DNA of 64,000 bases from a virus: positions 1 through 64,000 of IMG/VR virus record IMGVR_UViG_3300045738_000438; one strand, written 5' to 3'. Under the pieces are notes generated by a model that was given only the letters and a program-made list of their open reading frames with translations, was not told where the DNA came from and searched no databases. The first letter of the stretch is position 1; each line of letters begins with the position of its first letter. The position numbers were made by a program, and so were the translations under genes. Of this stretch, positions 1 to 8,184 are shown piece after piece.

Positions 1-2847
1 GCAGCCGAAACAGGTAGTTCCAACATCTTCCGCATCGGTAATTCCTATTTTGGTAACCGAGATTTGACGGGCTACATGGACGAGTTCCGAATCTCCAAGG
101 GAGTCGCCCGTTGGACATCCGATTTCACGCCCCCAGCCAGACCTTACTCAACTGTCAACGATGAGTTTTTTAATGAGTATGATGATATAGAAAACAGAAC
201 CTCAAAACTTGCTTCGGGGTTGAATGGTACACTTATATTTACGGGTAACGGAGGAAACGATTCTGCTTATATTTCGGGTGCTTTCCCGAACACAATAAAT
301 TCTGGTTACAATAACACTTCTGATACACACGGAACATGGTTGAATTATCTGGGTTATAATAACGGAGCCACCAAATTTCGTAACCTCCTTATTGGAGACG
401 GAAAAACTAATACCTTGTTTTCGGTGACGGGCAGCACAGGCGACACCAAAGTCTACGGCAAGCTGGGAGTGGGGCGTATTGCCGCTGTAGAGCCATTGGA
501 GGTACAGGGAAATATAAAACTGATTGGTGGTACGAATCAACGTCTCAAAATTTGCAATGACGATAACGACAACTGGGCCGAGATTGGTAATGACGGAGCA
601 AGCGCACAGAATACTTTAGAGTTTTTCACGGGCAGTTCCGCTACGCCTTCCATGTCGATTCTTAATGATGGAAAGGTGCTGGTTGGTGGAGCTACTGCGC
701 TTGGCCCTTTTGGGGAGTGGGGTTGGACACCTTTGCTACAACAACTTGGAACTCAAGGAATTGTTTCCGTCCGAGCCTCCGGGGACGTTTACGGGGGAGC
801 AATACATTTAGCATCAGCTAGAGGTAGTAATGCTTCTCCCACTATTATCTTGGATAATGACCGAGTAGGGGGGGTATACTTCCACGCCCATGATGGGGGA
901 GATTTCAGTACTACGCCGGGGGCTATAGAATGTTTTATAGATGGCACACCGGGAGTAAACGATACGCCCGGTAGATTAGGTTTTTTTACTGCGTCCGATG
1001 GTTCACACTCTATTACAGAACGACTCCGTATTAGTTCAGACGGCACACAGAACCACTACGCCAACCGCATAGTCAACTCGCAGACCGTTAGCGATCTGCA
1101 CAGGACAGCCGAGCCTAGCTTGAGGTTTGATGGAACCAACATAGCTGTGGATGACAGCGTAATATCCACCACAGGTGGGGTTACTGGCGACCTTCCAAGA
1201 ACGATGATGGGCTGGATTAAGTATAAATCGGGCGGCAGTCAGCCTGACCCTATTCCGTTCAGTTTTGGATCGGGTGGTAGTGCGAATCAAACATTTGCGA
1301 TAGGTCTGAACACAAATGGAACACAGGCTTATTTGTACGGGATGACAGGCGGGAATGATGAATCTTTTAATATTTCTGAAAATGTTATGGATGGGAAATG
1401 GCATCATGTTGCCGTTACTTATACACCAGAAGCGGGTTCAGATTTACCAAACATAAAAGTTTATGCCAATGGAGTGCTAGCAGTAGACCATGACCGCTCT
1501 ACAGGTGAGGCATATGCCACTTCAGCGGGTTATGTTATTGGAGATTGGTCTGGAAATAATCGCCCTTGGAACGGGGAAATTAAATCTGTCTCATACCACA
1601 ACCGAGCCTTGGCAGATACCGAGGTAGCGGCGGCGTACAATGGTGAATCGACTCCGTTTAAGTATGCTTCCGTTGCGGGTGCTGGCGGCCAACCCGGCGT
1701 AAACAATCTAACCCATACTGATTGGGTTGGTGCAAGTGCTACTTATGCTGGAGATTATTGGGTAACTCATTCTGGTGCAGATTATTCGGTGGCTTCATCT
1801 GGCGGGCATAATGATATGCCAATTTTAACAATAATAGCCGCCAGTACCGGTGCTAATCCGTATACTTATACATATCCCAACCAAAACAGCAGCGGCACTA
1901 CCCCCGATGAGACATTAATTCCCGGAAAGAAGTATAGGGCATCAATATGGGTTAAATCTGGAACGGTAAACTCTTCTTGTTATCTGAATGTTTATACCGC
2001 TGCTTGGGGTGCACACGCAGAATCTCAACCAGCTAACGTAACAAGCACTTCATCTTGGCAAGAAATTGTTAAAGTGTTTACTGCAACTGGTGGGGGAAAA
2101 GACGGAATATTTTTAATAAAGTCGCTTCTAACTGTTACAGGCTCAACTCAATTATGGAGTGATCCCAAAATAGTCCCACTCGGAGAAGTAGCCGCCTACA
2201 CGCCGAGAGGAATATCAAATAACAAGTGGTACAATGAAACCAAACTCAACGGTACTGATGCCACAAGTAATCACGGCTCGGTTTCTGGTGCGACTGTAGT
2301 GGGTCAACAGAGGTTTGGTAATACATATTCCTTTGGCGATATATTTACAGTAAAAGGGACAATCCGACTTGGAGCCGATGCTGGGGGTGTTGCGATCTGG
2401 TCTGATGGAAACGATGGCTATATTAAGGGGTTGGATGCTTTAGGGAACAGCTACAACAATCTATATCTAGGGGGTCAGGCAAATGCGCTGAAAATATCGC
2501 ATCATGCTACCACACCCGCTGTTGAGGCAACCTCTGCAACATCTGGCAACCTCATTCAAGTTGCTAGGGTAGTGCCGGGTGTCCTTACCTTTGATGATAC
2601 AACTGCAAGTATAGCATTTCGGATTACTCACAACTTGGGAACAGCAAAGCCTATAGTTCAGGTGTGGGAAACTTCTGGCAACCGAGGGATGGTTGAAACT
2701 GAAGTTAGAATTGGTGATTGGACTAACTCTGCGGATGCTGCGGCACTTACAACGCTTCAGAGCAGCACACTTACCAACTATGTGACTGTAGTTTTCTCGT
2801 CGCACCAAGGCGACCTGACCACCTTTGATTATTGTGTAACAGGCTAA
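1..2847 (+). CDS. Tail fibre/receptor-binding protein with LamG domains (5' partial)
   Basis: The frame is open to the left edge, so the start lies outside the window; the first recognisable stretch (GYMDEFRISKGVARW) is the typical end of a laminin-G/concanavalin-like domain. A second LamG-type domain lies at about residues 370-560 of the visible part (SLRFDGTN, GKWHHVAVTY, NGEIKSVSYHNRAL), followed by a carbohydrate-binding-like beta region (IPGKKYRASIWVKSGT). The C-terminal ~85 residues form a separate module. The arrangement suits a host-surface glycan-binding fibre. It shares one base with the next gene (TAATG), indicating translational coupling. Domain assignment is by motif memory; the carbohydrate-binding module is less certain than LamG. 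Confidence 0.8.
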   Translation, partial: AAETGSSNIFRIGNSYFGNRDLTGYMDEFRISKGVARWTSDFTPPARPYSTVNDEFFNEYDDIENRTSKLASGLNGTLIFTGNGGNDSAYISGAFPNTINSGYNNTSDTHGTWLNYLGYNNGATKFRNLLIGDGKTNTLFSVTGSTGDTKVYGKLGVGRIAAVEPLEVQGNIKLIGGTNQRLKICNDDNDNWAEIGNDGASAQNTLEFFTGSSATPSMSILNDGKVLVGGATALGPFGEWGWTPLLQQLGTQGIVSVRASGDVYGGAIHLASARGSNASPTIILDNDRVGGVYFHAHDGGDFSTTPGAIECFIDGTPGVNDTPGRLGFFTASDGSHSITERLRISSDGTQNHYANRIVNSQTVSDLHRTAEPSLRFDGTNIAVDDSVISTTGGVTGDLPRTMMGWIKYKSGGSQPDPIPFSFGSGGSANQTFAIGLNTNGTQAYLYGMTGGNDESFNISENVMDGKWHHVAVTYTPEAGSDLPNIKVYANGVLAVDHDRSTGEAYATSAGYVIGDWSGNNRPWNGEIKSVSYHNRALADTEVAAAYNGESTPFKYASVAGAGGQPGVNNLTHTDWVGASATYAGDYWVTHSGADYSVASSGGHNDMPILTIIAASTGANPYTYTYPNQNSSGTTPDETLIPGKKYRASIWVKSGTVNSSCYLNVYTAAWGAHAESQPANVTSTSSWQEIVKVFTATGGGKDGIFLIKSLLTVTGSTQLWSDPKIVPLGEVAAYTPRGISNNKWYNETKLNGTDATSNHGSVSGATVVGQQRFGNTYSFGDIFTVKGTIRLGADAGGVAIWSDGNDGYIKGLDALGNSYNNLYLGGQANALKISHHATTPAVEATSATSGNLIQVARVVPGVLTFDDTTASIAFRITHNLGTAKPIVQVWETSGNRGMVETEVRIGDWTNSADAAALTTLQSSTLTNYVTVVFSSHQGDLTTFDYCVTG

Positions 2848-3119
2848 TGGCATCCAAGAAACAACACGCAGCGATAGACTTCCAAGGCGCAGCCAAGATC
2901 ACCATTGGTAGTGCGGCTGGCACATCGGGTCAGGTGCTTACCTCTGGTGGCAGCGGGGCGATGACTTGGGCGGACGGAGGAACCCCTGCTGCCGGGGTGG
3001 TGAACGAAATCAATTCGCTTACAACTGATGGAAGCTGTGGGTTAACAATTAACTATACGCGCAATGGGTCTACCACCAGCAAGTTTGTAACAATTACTGG
3101 TTGCGGTGGGGGAAGTTAA
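2847..3119 (+). CDS. Small tail-fibre-associated protein
   Basis: This 90-residue protein starts at the ATG overlapping the fibre stop codon (TAATG). It contains IGSAAGTSGQVLTSGGSGAMTWADG-like sequence (written here only in part), a recurrent segment of phage tail-fibre proteins, followed by a beta-rich C-terminus ending in Gly/Ser. It has no signal peptide or membrane segment. Position directly after the LamG fibre suggests a fibre tip or accessory fibre subunit. The role is inferred from this motif and the neighbour. Confidence 0.6.
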   Translation: MASKKQHAAIDFQGAAKITIGSAAGTSGQVLTSGGSGAMTWADGGTPAAGVVNEINSLTTDGSCGLTINYTRNGSTTSKFVTITGCGGGS

Positions 3120-3122
3120 CTG

Positions 3123-3494
3123 ATGGAAGACACGGAAATACGGAGAAAAAAGAAGGAGAGCCTCTTGAGTCGTATTTGGGAAAACAGCGACTATGCAGCC
3201 TTGGCGGCAGTTGGCGCACTTCCGACTTGGTTTGAATTTGATCCGCAGTTCACATTTGAGAATATTTCTGTGGCCAGCGACGGGAACCAAAAGGAGGTAA
3301 CGGTTGGGGTAGCGGGCTATCGGAACAAATACAAGGTGGGTCTTCAGAGACACACAGCCTCAACCCCTGTTCCTGACGAGGAAATGTCCGACGAGGAATT
3401 GTATGAATGGGCGTGGACAAGGGATGACTTTAAGGAGTACGCCCAACTTGACATGGAGGTTGGTTGGCTGATGGAAATAGAAAAAAAGCTGTGA
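3123..3494 (+). CDS. Hypothetical protein in the tail-fibre cluster
   Basis: This 123-residue soluble protein is not recognised. It has a basic N-terminus (RRKKKESLLSRIW), a mixed beta middle and an acidic C-terminal helix region (DEEMSDEELYEWAW). The ATG follows the previous stop by three bases and the stop overlaps the GTG start of the next gene, so it belongs to the fibre operon. The spacing suggests a fibre chaperone or assembly factor, but no motif supports that. Confidence 0.6.
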   Translation: MEDTEIRRKKKESLLSRIWENSDYAALAAVGALPTWFEFDPQFTFENISVASDGNQKEVTVGVAGYRNKYKVGLQRHTASTPVPDEEMSDEELYEWAWTRDDFKEYAQLDMEVGWLMEIEKKL

Positions 3495-3802
3495 GTGTTG
3501 AGTTCACATGGGTACAGCGGCGGCCAGCAATCAATGCTGATGATGATAATGTGTGCCAATGGTTGTTCCACTTGAGGGCGGCAGAGGGCGAGGCAGCCTC
3601 CTATGTGGCCGAGACTGTTAGTATAACGGACAACCAGAAGCCTGTGGATGATTGGCTTCCCGAAGAGATAGAGGCAATGAGTGAGGCTTATCGGCGTATC
3701 AACAAGTGGGATGCGCTGCTGCTTTCTGACATTGAGGAGCAGTTAAACGCACCCAGAAGCGTGGACGGGTGGAACGAGGAGACATTAAGCATTGATTCCT
3801 AA
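3491..3802 (+). CDS. Hypothetical protein in the tail-fibre cluster
   Basis: I place the start at GTG 3491 (MSVEFTWVQRRPAIN), which overlaps the upstream TGA as GTGA; an upstream TTG at 3464 would add nine residues and overlap more. The ~103-residue product is acidic in its C-terminal half, with helical sequence (LPEEIEAMSEAYRRINKWDALLLSDIEEQL) here quoted only as a landmark region. No known domain is seen. Its 3' end overlaps the glycosyltransferase start by 11 bases. Confidence 0.55.
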   Translation: MSVEFTWVQRRPAINADDDNVCQWLFHLRAAEGEAASYVAETVSITDNQKPVDDWLPEEIEAMSEAYRRINKWDALLLSDIEEQLNAPRSVDGWNEETLSIDS

Positions 3803-4445
3803 AATCATACATCAGGTTTGGGATGGGCCGATGCCTCCGGGGATACGGGAGTGTCTGGATTCGGTGAAGAGTGTCATGCCTGACTACGATGTGGTGGTTC
3901 ACCGGGGAGTGGACATGGACGAGCTTGTGCCAGAGCCGTTTAGTCAGGTGGAAAGAACCAACCTGTACCGCAACCGACTCCTGTATCGCCACGGCGGGTG
4001 GTGGATGGATGCTGACTGCTACGCCCTGCGGCCATTCAATTCAGACAAGCCTTACTCGTTTGGTACACAGGAAAAGTCAGTTCGTTACAATGGAAGGCAC
4101 GGGTTCCCCCCGCTAGTGGTAGATTGGGCGTTCGGTTCCGAGGCGGGGAACCCAGACCTAACAAGGGTTCTGCGGCGACTCGCCCCATCAAGGTTGCACC
4201 GAAGGTCTAGCATTGGGCGATCTACCGCTATGCTGCCGCTGGGCCAACACATGGCCAAGGAACTGGGCGGTAGAAAGCTGGAGCCGCCCCATGTTTACGG
4301 CAGTAGAAGGTTTTCGTACCACGCCCCCAGCAAGCTGATTCCGAAGAACGCCACCTTGATACATTTATTTCTTGGGTCATGGTATGATAACGGCTGGCGG
4401 AATGGGATTTTGGACAAGGTGAAGGAGGCTATGAGATGGGGGTAG
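3792..4445 (+). CDS. GT32-type glycosyltransferase
   Basis: The N-terminus IPKIIHQVWDGPMPP is the hallmark opening of the DXD-containing sugar-transferase family (GT32, Gly_transf_sug; OCH1/capsular synthesis type). The region around residues 60-75 (YRHGGWWMDADCYAL) carries the DXD metal/nucleotide-sugar site. At 217 residues it is a compact single-domain enzyme without a signal peptide, so it should act in the cytoplasm. The start is TTG 3792, because an in-frame stop lies two codons upstream. Family membership is well supported. The acceptor is unknown: virion fibre proteins and host surface sugars are both possible given the neighbours. Confidence 0.85.
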   Translation: MIPKIIHQVWDGPMPPGIRECLDSVKSVMPDYDVVVHRGVDMDELVPEPFSQVERTNLYRNRLLYRHGGWWMDADCYALRPFNSDKPYSFGTQEKSVRYNGRHGFPPLVVDWAFGSEAGNPDLTRVLRRLAPSRLHRRSSIGRSTAMLPLGQHMAKELGGRKLEPPHVYGSRRFSYHAPSKLIPKNATLIHLFLGSWYDNGWRNGILDKVKEAMRWG

Positions 4446-4543
4446 CGTGTTCTAAATGCAAAATGGCTTATGAGGAGACAGGGTTGATGTTGAGGTTGAC
4501 GGTAAAGATTTGGTATTATAGAAAAACATTATGGCTAACATAA
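4436..4543 (+). CDS. Small CxxC protein (35 aa)
   Basis: This short ORF begins at ATG 4436 inside the end of the glycosyltransferase gene. A perfect AAGGAGG lies seven bases upstream (4422-4428), one of the best ribosome-binding sites in the region. The product contains CSKCKMAYEE, a zinc-knuckle-like CxxC, then a hydrophobic/basic tail. It overlaps the next gene by 13 bases. Function is unknown; the ribosome-binding site is the main support. Confidence 0.45.
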   Translation: MGVACSKCKMAYEETGLMLRLTVKIWYYRKTLWLT

Positions 4544-5049
4544 AATACGAAGTAACAAGGTGGGACGTTAGCGTCTGCCACCACACGCACCCAACACAGG
4601 CTGGCTACGCTGAGTCTGTTATTCTGGGTATCACCGCTACAGATTCGGAGAGCGGCAAGTCGGCATACAAAGACGAGCGGATTTCCGTTTATCCCTGTGT
4701 GGAACTAGCTGAATTTGAGACTTCTAGTGAGCAATGGATTGAGAACCAGATCGGCAGCGGCGGTTGGTATCTGGAGTTGCAGACTCGCATTGCCGCCCAA
4801 CTGGTAGCACCAGAACCAGCCCCGCATAGGGAGATGCCTGACTTCTCCAAGATGGTGATTGGCGATGGCTACGCTGACTTCCCCGCAGAGGAGGAGGAGG
4901 AGGAGCCTGAAGTGGTTGAGGAAACGCCAGCCGATGACGCCCCCAAGGAGGATGAAGCCCCCAAGCCGAAGAAGAAGGCCAAGAAGAAGGCTGCTCCCAA
5001 GGTAGAGGAGGAGGAGGTCAAGGAGGATGAGGAGACGCCTGCGGGGTGA
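4531..5049 (+). CDS. Hypothetical protein with acidic/lysine-rich C-terminus
   Basis: The 172-residue product has a folded-looking N-terminal ~110 residues (beta-rich, with HHTHPTQAGYAESVILGI) and a low-complexity tail in which Glu/Pro runs give way to lysine-alanine runs (KPKKKAKKKAAPK) and Glu again. Such charged tails occur in phage assembly and nucleic-acid-associated proteins, but no family is recognised. Its stop overlaps a possible GTG start of the downstream frame. Confidence 0.6.
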   Translation: MANIKYEVTRWDVSVCHHTHPTQAGYAESVILGITATDSESGKSAYKDERISVYPCVELAEFETSSEQWIENQIGSGGWYLELQTRIAAQLVAPEPAPHREMPDFSKMVIGDGYADFPAEEEEEEPEVVEETPADDAPKEDEAPKPKKKAKKKAAPKVEEEEVKEDEETPAG

Positions 5050-5092
5050 GGGCTAAACGTGGCCAACGGCAAAAGAAGAAGAGGCGAAAAGG

Positions 5093-5122
5093 TTGTCGGC
5101 AGCCAAGGCGTCTTGCTACAAT
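5093..5122 (+). promoter_or_regulatory. Predicted sigma70-type promoter
   Basis: TTGTCG (5093-5098) and TACAAT (5117-5122) are separated by 18 bases. The -10 box ends ten bases before ATG 5133, so the transcript would have almost no leader. This supports the ATG at 5133 as the start of the following gene. Assignment is by consensus only. Confidence 0.45.
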
Positions 5123-5132
5123 AACCCCGCTT

Positions 5133-5342
5133 ATGGCTGATCAGAATAAGGAGCAGTTACAAACTGCCACACAAATCCTAGTAAACGCAGCATCCCAAGC
5201 ACGCTTGACTGCTGCCGAACATGAACAGGTAAGGCAAGCCACACAGATTGTGGCTACTGAGCTTGGGCTGACAGGGCCACCAGACTCGCCCCAGCCTGAC
5301 ATAGTTATGCCAGAACCTGTGGTGGAGGAAAAAGCGGAATAG
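5133..5342 (+). CDS. Small helical hypothetical protein
   Basis: A 69-residue acidic, mostly helical protein (MADQNKEQLQTATQILVNAA...) with a Pro-rich C-terminus. I prefer ATG 5133 over GTG 5046, because the extra 29 residues from the upstream start are an atypical run of Lys/Arg and because a promoter-like sequence lies just before 5133. No known family. It lies at the entrance of the lysis cluster. Confidence 0.5.
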   Translation: MADQNKEQLQTATQILVNAASQARLTAAEHEQVRQATQIVATELGLTGPPDSPQPDIVMPEPVVEEKAE

Positions 5343-5348
5343 TGTTAG

Positions 5349-5507
5349 ATGAGCTGGCTAGACGACATGAAAGTCCTGACTTCGTTCGGGGTCGGCATCG
5401 GCAACTGGATGCTACAGATAGATGTCATCCTGCACGTTGCCATATCGGTAGCCACGTTAGCCTACATTATTCTTCGCATTCATAAACTCATCAAAGAGAC
5501 TAGATGA
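5349..5507 (+). CDS. Small single-span membrane protein, holin-like
   Basis: This 52-residue ORF starts MSWLDDMKVLTSFGVGIGNW and has one strong hydrophobic segment at about residues 24-43 (VILHVAISVATLAYIILRI), ending in a short basic tail (HKLIKETR). Its TGA overlaps the next ATG (ATGA), so the two genes are probably co-translated. Size, topology and position next to a second small membrane protein suit a holin, antiholin or lysis regulator. The class is inferred. Confidence 0.6.
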   Translation: MSWLDDMKVLTSFGVGIGNWMLQIDVILHVAISVATLAYIILRIHKLIKETR

Positions 5508-5854
5508 AAAAAACCAAATACATACTACTGTTAGGGGCGTTGCTGTTTTGTACGGCCAACGCCAGAGCGGACGGGTTATTCGGCGCAGGCTGGAAGCCTA
5601 GTCCTAACATCACACTGTTCGGGCAGAAACTGACATGGCCAATCCCAAGCCTCTGCATTGGGGCCAAGGCTGGGGTCATCTCTGATGCCGGGGTTAGCCC
5701 GGATGGAGTGGAACTCAAGATACCGTATTTTGCGGTGAGCATCCCGTTCCCATCCCTGACCCTGAAGGTTGGTAAGGACAACCCGGAGGTGGTGGTTAAA
5801 CTCGGTTCGGTTAACAAGGCAGAACACAAACACAAACCAGAGGAGGGCGAGTAA
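5504..5854 (+). CDS. Exported hypothetical protein in the lysis cluster
   Basis: The 116-residue product begins with a classical signal peptide: basic MKKTK, a hydrophobic core ILLLGALLFCT, and a likely cleavage after ANARA. The mature part is beta-rich with Gly/Pro (LTWPIPSLCIGAKAG) and ends in a His/Lys/Glu-rich tail. It has no catalytic motif of known endolysins. It is coupled by ATGA to the holin-like gene upstream, so a periplasmic role in lysis or exclusion is plausible but unproven. Confidence 0.6.
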   Translation: MKKTKYILLLGALLFCTANARADGLFGAGWKPSPNITLFGQKLTWPIPSLCIGAKAGVISDAGVSPDGVELKIPYFAVSIPFPSLTLKVGKDNPEVVVKLGSVNKAEHKHKPEEGE

Positions 5855-5855
5855 A

Positions 5856-6023
5856 ATGTTAAAATCCAAAACCACTTGGACAGCCGTTTCGGGAATAATT
5901 GCTGGGATCGCTGGGTACTTTACGGGCGAATTGGAAATTGGCGCAGCAGTTAATATTGTGATTACCAGCCTGTTGGCTTTGTTCCTCAGACACGGGATAA
6001 AGAAGGTGGAGGACGGCAGCTAA
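5856..6023 (+). CDS. Holin-like membrane protein
   Basis: I start this at ATG 5856 (MLKSKTTWTAVSGIIAGIAG), giving 55 residues. There are two hydrophobic segments, at about residues 8-22 and 28-45, the latter ending LLALFLRHGIKK. This pattern (K-S-K-T-x-W, Gly-rich first span, short turn, second span ending FLRxGI) matches a common small phage holin type. The stop lies immediately before a copy of the genome-wide palindrome. Confidence 0.7.
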   Translation: MLKSKTTWTAVSGIIAGIAGYFTGELEIGAAVNIVITSLLALFLRHGIKKVEDGS

Positions 6024-6037
6024 AACTATCATAGTTT
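6023..6037. promoter_or_regulatory. Palindromic operator-like site, copy 1
   Basis: AAACTATCATAGTTT, a perfect 15-base palindrome around a central C. ATG 6039 follows one base later. If the central TATCAT acts as a -10 box, transcription would start at the ATG. It is one of twelve copies in the window. Confidence 0.75.
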
Positions 6038-6038
6038 A

Positions 6039-6395
6039 ATGGCTATCCTGCGCTTGATTTGTGCCATCCTGAAAGCCGTTCCTGTATTGGAGCGGCTTTT
6101 TCTTGCGGTGGCGAAGCAGTACAAGGAGAAAGTTGCAAGTGAAAGGTATCAAGACAAGCTGGATTTTATTGACGCTATTGTTGATAAGCACGGTGAGTTG
6201 CCAGACAACAGCGAAACTAAACAACGTGAAGGAACTGACGGAGCATCCCCAGTTCCCAGATGCTGCAAGAGCGGCACCGGCGTGGACAAAGGCCGCGCTA
6301 AAAAAGGTGGCAGAGCTAGAGTACAGAATAGAAAGAAAATGAAATCATACGCACCAGTAAAAAAGAAAAAGGGTGGGAAGAAAAAGTCCCTTTAA
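6039..6395 (+). CDS. Inner-membrane spanin-like protein with Lys-rich C-terminus
   Basis: The 118-residue frame begins with a hydrophobic/amphipathic segment (MAILRLICAILKAVPVLERLF), then a charged helical part (AVAKQYKEKVASERYQDKLDF), as in an i-spanin. The last ~60 residues are basic, low in complexity and overlap the out-of-frame lipoprotein gene. The final 18 residues (MKSYAPVKKKKGGKKKSL) begin at an ATG that overlaps the lipoprotein stop (ATGA), so they could be a separate micro-ORF. The i-spanin call rests on overlap architecture, not sequence family. Confidence 0.5.
   Translation: MAILRLICAILKAVPVLERLFLAVAKQYKEKVASERYQDKLDFIDAIVDKHGELPDNSETKQREGTDGASPVPRCCKSGTGVDKGRAKKGGRARVQNRKKMKSYAPVKKKKGGKKKSL
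6139..6342 (+). CDS. Embedded lipoprotein, outer-membrane spanin-like
   Basis: This 67-residue ORF lies in the +1 frame inside the preceding gene. From GTG 6139 (AAGGAG ten bases upstream) it encodes MKGIKTSWILLTLLLISTVSC, a lipoprotein signal with the lipobox-like ISTVSC and Cys at residue 21; the mature part is short, charged and helical. A lipoprotein nested out of frame in a membrane-anchored gene is the classical Rz/Rz1 spanin arrangement. The Thr at lipobox position -3 is unusual. Confidence 0.6.
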   Translation: MKGIKTSWILLTLLLISTVSCQTTAKLNNVKELTEHPQFPDAARAAPAWTKAALKKVAELEYRIERK

Positions 6396-6406
6396 GGCTC
6401 CACGCA

Positions 6407-7879
6407 TTAAAGCGGGACGGCGGTTAAGCTCATTCTTCCGGCAGTCGGATCGCTGAAAAACTCAAGGTCGGCGGACATTTCTCCGATTAGCGCATAGCTG
6501 AGGCTGTCGAAGCTATGTTTATTGTCATCGCTAATGACATATTGCCCCACTGACTTTCCCTTCCTTAGGTACCTGAACATTTCAACCGTCTTGATACAGT
6601 GTGCAGATATGTGAAGCCGGTTTTGCATGAGAAGGTCTTTCAGGAGTTTGACTCTTTGCCTGACTGAACCTGAAAACTTGGGCGCACCGATGAGGTTTAT
6701 CTTCCCGTTGCTGGCAGCAGCCACAACCCTATGATCATAGGTGTTAGCCGAAGCCCTGTACCTCACCATTGACGAAGTGTCAGACCAGTGAGTCCACCTT
6801 ATCTCCTTGCCCAAGTGTTCCTCAAGTCGTTCTATTCTGTCCATTGCTTCCCCGGTGAAATCCTCCAAGGATACGTCAGCATGGAGTACCACAAGCTCGT
6901 CCAACACTGTCCATCTGGTGCCTTGGACGGTGTTCACTTTTTCTAGGATGTGAAAAGCGTGGTTTCTGTCCCCCAAGTCCCAGCCACCTATAAGCTCAGT
7001 GCAAGCGTTTGTGGGCAATATGACTTCCCATTCGTCTTCAATGGGGCTGTCGATGTTCCCAACAACGTGGGTGTCAAACTTAAACACCTTTCCGAAGTGT
7101 GCGTTTGAAGATGAGGCTGTCCACTTCCCAAGCACATACCTATCATAAAGCTCCGGGTCAGGCCGAAACGTGGCAATCAAGTCCTTCTTGTCGTACTCGG
7201 ACAAGTAGGGGTTGTCATCAACCATTGCTTCGATCAGGTCAAACTGGGCTATGTACTCCGGGTCGGGGTGGTCATCCTTCCCCGGCTCCTCATACCACAT
7301 TTTATAAATCCAAGAGTTTGTTCCCTCTTCTGCTGGGTTTGTGTCCCCTATCCACTGGTGCTTTTGGTATGGCAGGCCGGGGAGCCGAAGCTGCCCCTTT
7401 GATATGGTGAAAACGCAGGAGTCTTTGAAGTTGGATAGCTCGGAAAAGAATATCAGGGAGAACCTAGTGCCCTTGATTTTCTCCTCAATGTCATGGTCTA
7501 CGTCAAGTGAGTGCAGTTGGATTTCAGTTTCGTTGCCGTGCATGTTGGCAACCCTCATGTAGTGCATCTTGGTAACACCATCAACCTTTGGGGGGACGGT
7601 AACCTTGAAGCCATCAAGGCCCGCCTCCCACTCAGGAAGGATTACATCAATGAGGTCAGACCAGACACCAGACTTGGCGTTCCTGATTGTCTTGCAAAAT
7701 ATTCCGACCCGTCCACTTCTGGTCTCCCAGCAATGGCGCATCAGCCGGTGGAGAACGCCGATGGTTTTGGAGGAATAGCGGGGGCCACTCACAAGAAGGT
7801 ATCTTCCGGTGGAGTTGAAAATCTCCAGTTGTTTTGGGGATATGCTGGGATACCAGTACCCACTAGCGTCAAGAGGCAT
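6407..7879 (-). CDS. terL: Terminase large subunit
   Basis: The 490-residue product is the DNA-packaging motor: an N-terminal ATPase with a variant Walker A (SGPRYSSKT, residues 31-39) and Walker B (LIFFSEL, about 142-148), then a C-terminal RNase-H-like nuclease beginning near residue 296 (GGWDLGDRNHAF). Length is normal. It is the only - strand gene among the structural genes, convergent with the lysis cluster and divergent from the portal operon by 29 bases. A promoter (TTGCCA-18-TATAAC) ends six bases before its ATG, implying a leaderless message. No small terminase subunit is recognised nearby. Confidence 0.9.
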   Translation of the reverse strand: MPLDASGYWYPSISPKQLEIFNSTGRYLLVSGPRYSSKTIGVLHRLMRHCWETRSGRVGIFCKTIRNAKSGVWSDLIDVILPEWEAGLDGFKVTVPPKVDGVTKMHYMRVANMHGNETEIQLHSLDVDHDIEEKIKGTRFSLIFFSELSNFKDSCVFTISKGQLRLPGLPYQKHQWIGDTNPAEEGTNSWIYKMWYEEPGKDDHPDPEYIAQFDLIEAMVDDNPYLSEYDKKDLIATFRPDPELYDRYVLGKWTASSSNAHFGKVFKFDTHVVGNIDSPIEDEWEVILPTNACTELIGGWDLGDRNHAFHILEKVNTVQGTRWTVLDELVVLHADVSLEDFTGEAMDRIERLEEHLGKEIRWTHWSDTSSMVRYRASANTYDHRVVAAASNGKINLIGAPKFSGSVRQRVKLLKDLLMQNRLHISAHCIKTVEMFRYLRKGKSVGQYVISDDNKHSFDSLSYALIGEMSADLEFFSDPTAGRMSLTAVPL

Positions 7880-7885
7880 GTTTTT

Positions 7886-7915
7886 GTTATATTGAACCCG
7901 GAGGCTTTATGGCAA
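7886..7915 (-). promoter_or_regulatory. Predicted promoter for terL
   Basis: On the - strand TTGCCA (7910-7915) and TATAAC (7886-7891) are 18 bases apart. TATAAC ends six bases before the terL ATG. The -35 box overlaps the start codon of the divergent gene at 7909, so the two directions may interfere. Confidence 0.5.
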
Positions 7916-8184
7916 ACGAACTAACAATAGACTTAAGAGACCCCGCAATGCAGGAGGCATTCAACGATTGTGATCCGGGTGAAACGCACACGGTCACTAT
8001 GGATATCACGGTTTCCGACAAAGGGGAAACATTGGTGGCCGACATTGACCCTGATTCTGTAGAGAAATATGTGGAAGAGGAAGAGGCTTACGACGAGGAA
8101 GTTGCCCCCCCAGAAGGCGAAGCCGCCCCCCCGGAGGCGGTGGCCATCGTAATGAAGGGCACCAATGCCGAGGAGGAAGTCTAA
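7909..8184 (+). CDS. Acidic hypothetical protein, first gene of the head operon
   Basis: A 91-residue protein with a good ribosome-binding site (GGAGG at 7900-7904). It is strongly acidic (VEKYVEEEEAYDEEVAPPEGEAAPPEA) with Pro-rich repeats in the C-terminal half; the N-terminal half is beta-like (THTVTMDITVSDKGET). It could be a DNA-mimic or assembly cofactor, but no family is recognised. It overlaps the next gene by 20 bases. Confidence 0.6.
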   Translation: MANELTIDLRDPAMQEAFNDCDPGETHTVTMDITVSDKGETLVADIDPDSVEKYVEEEEAYDEEVAPPEGEAAPPEAVAIVMKGTNAEEEV

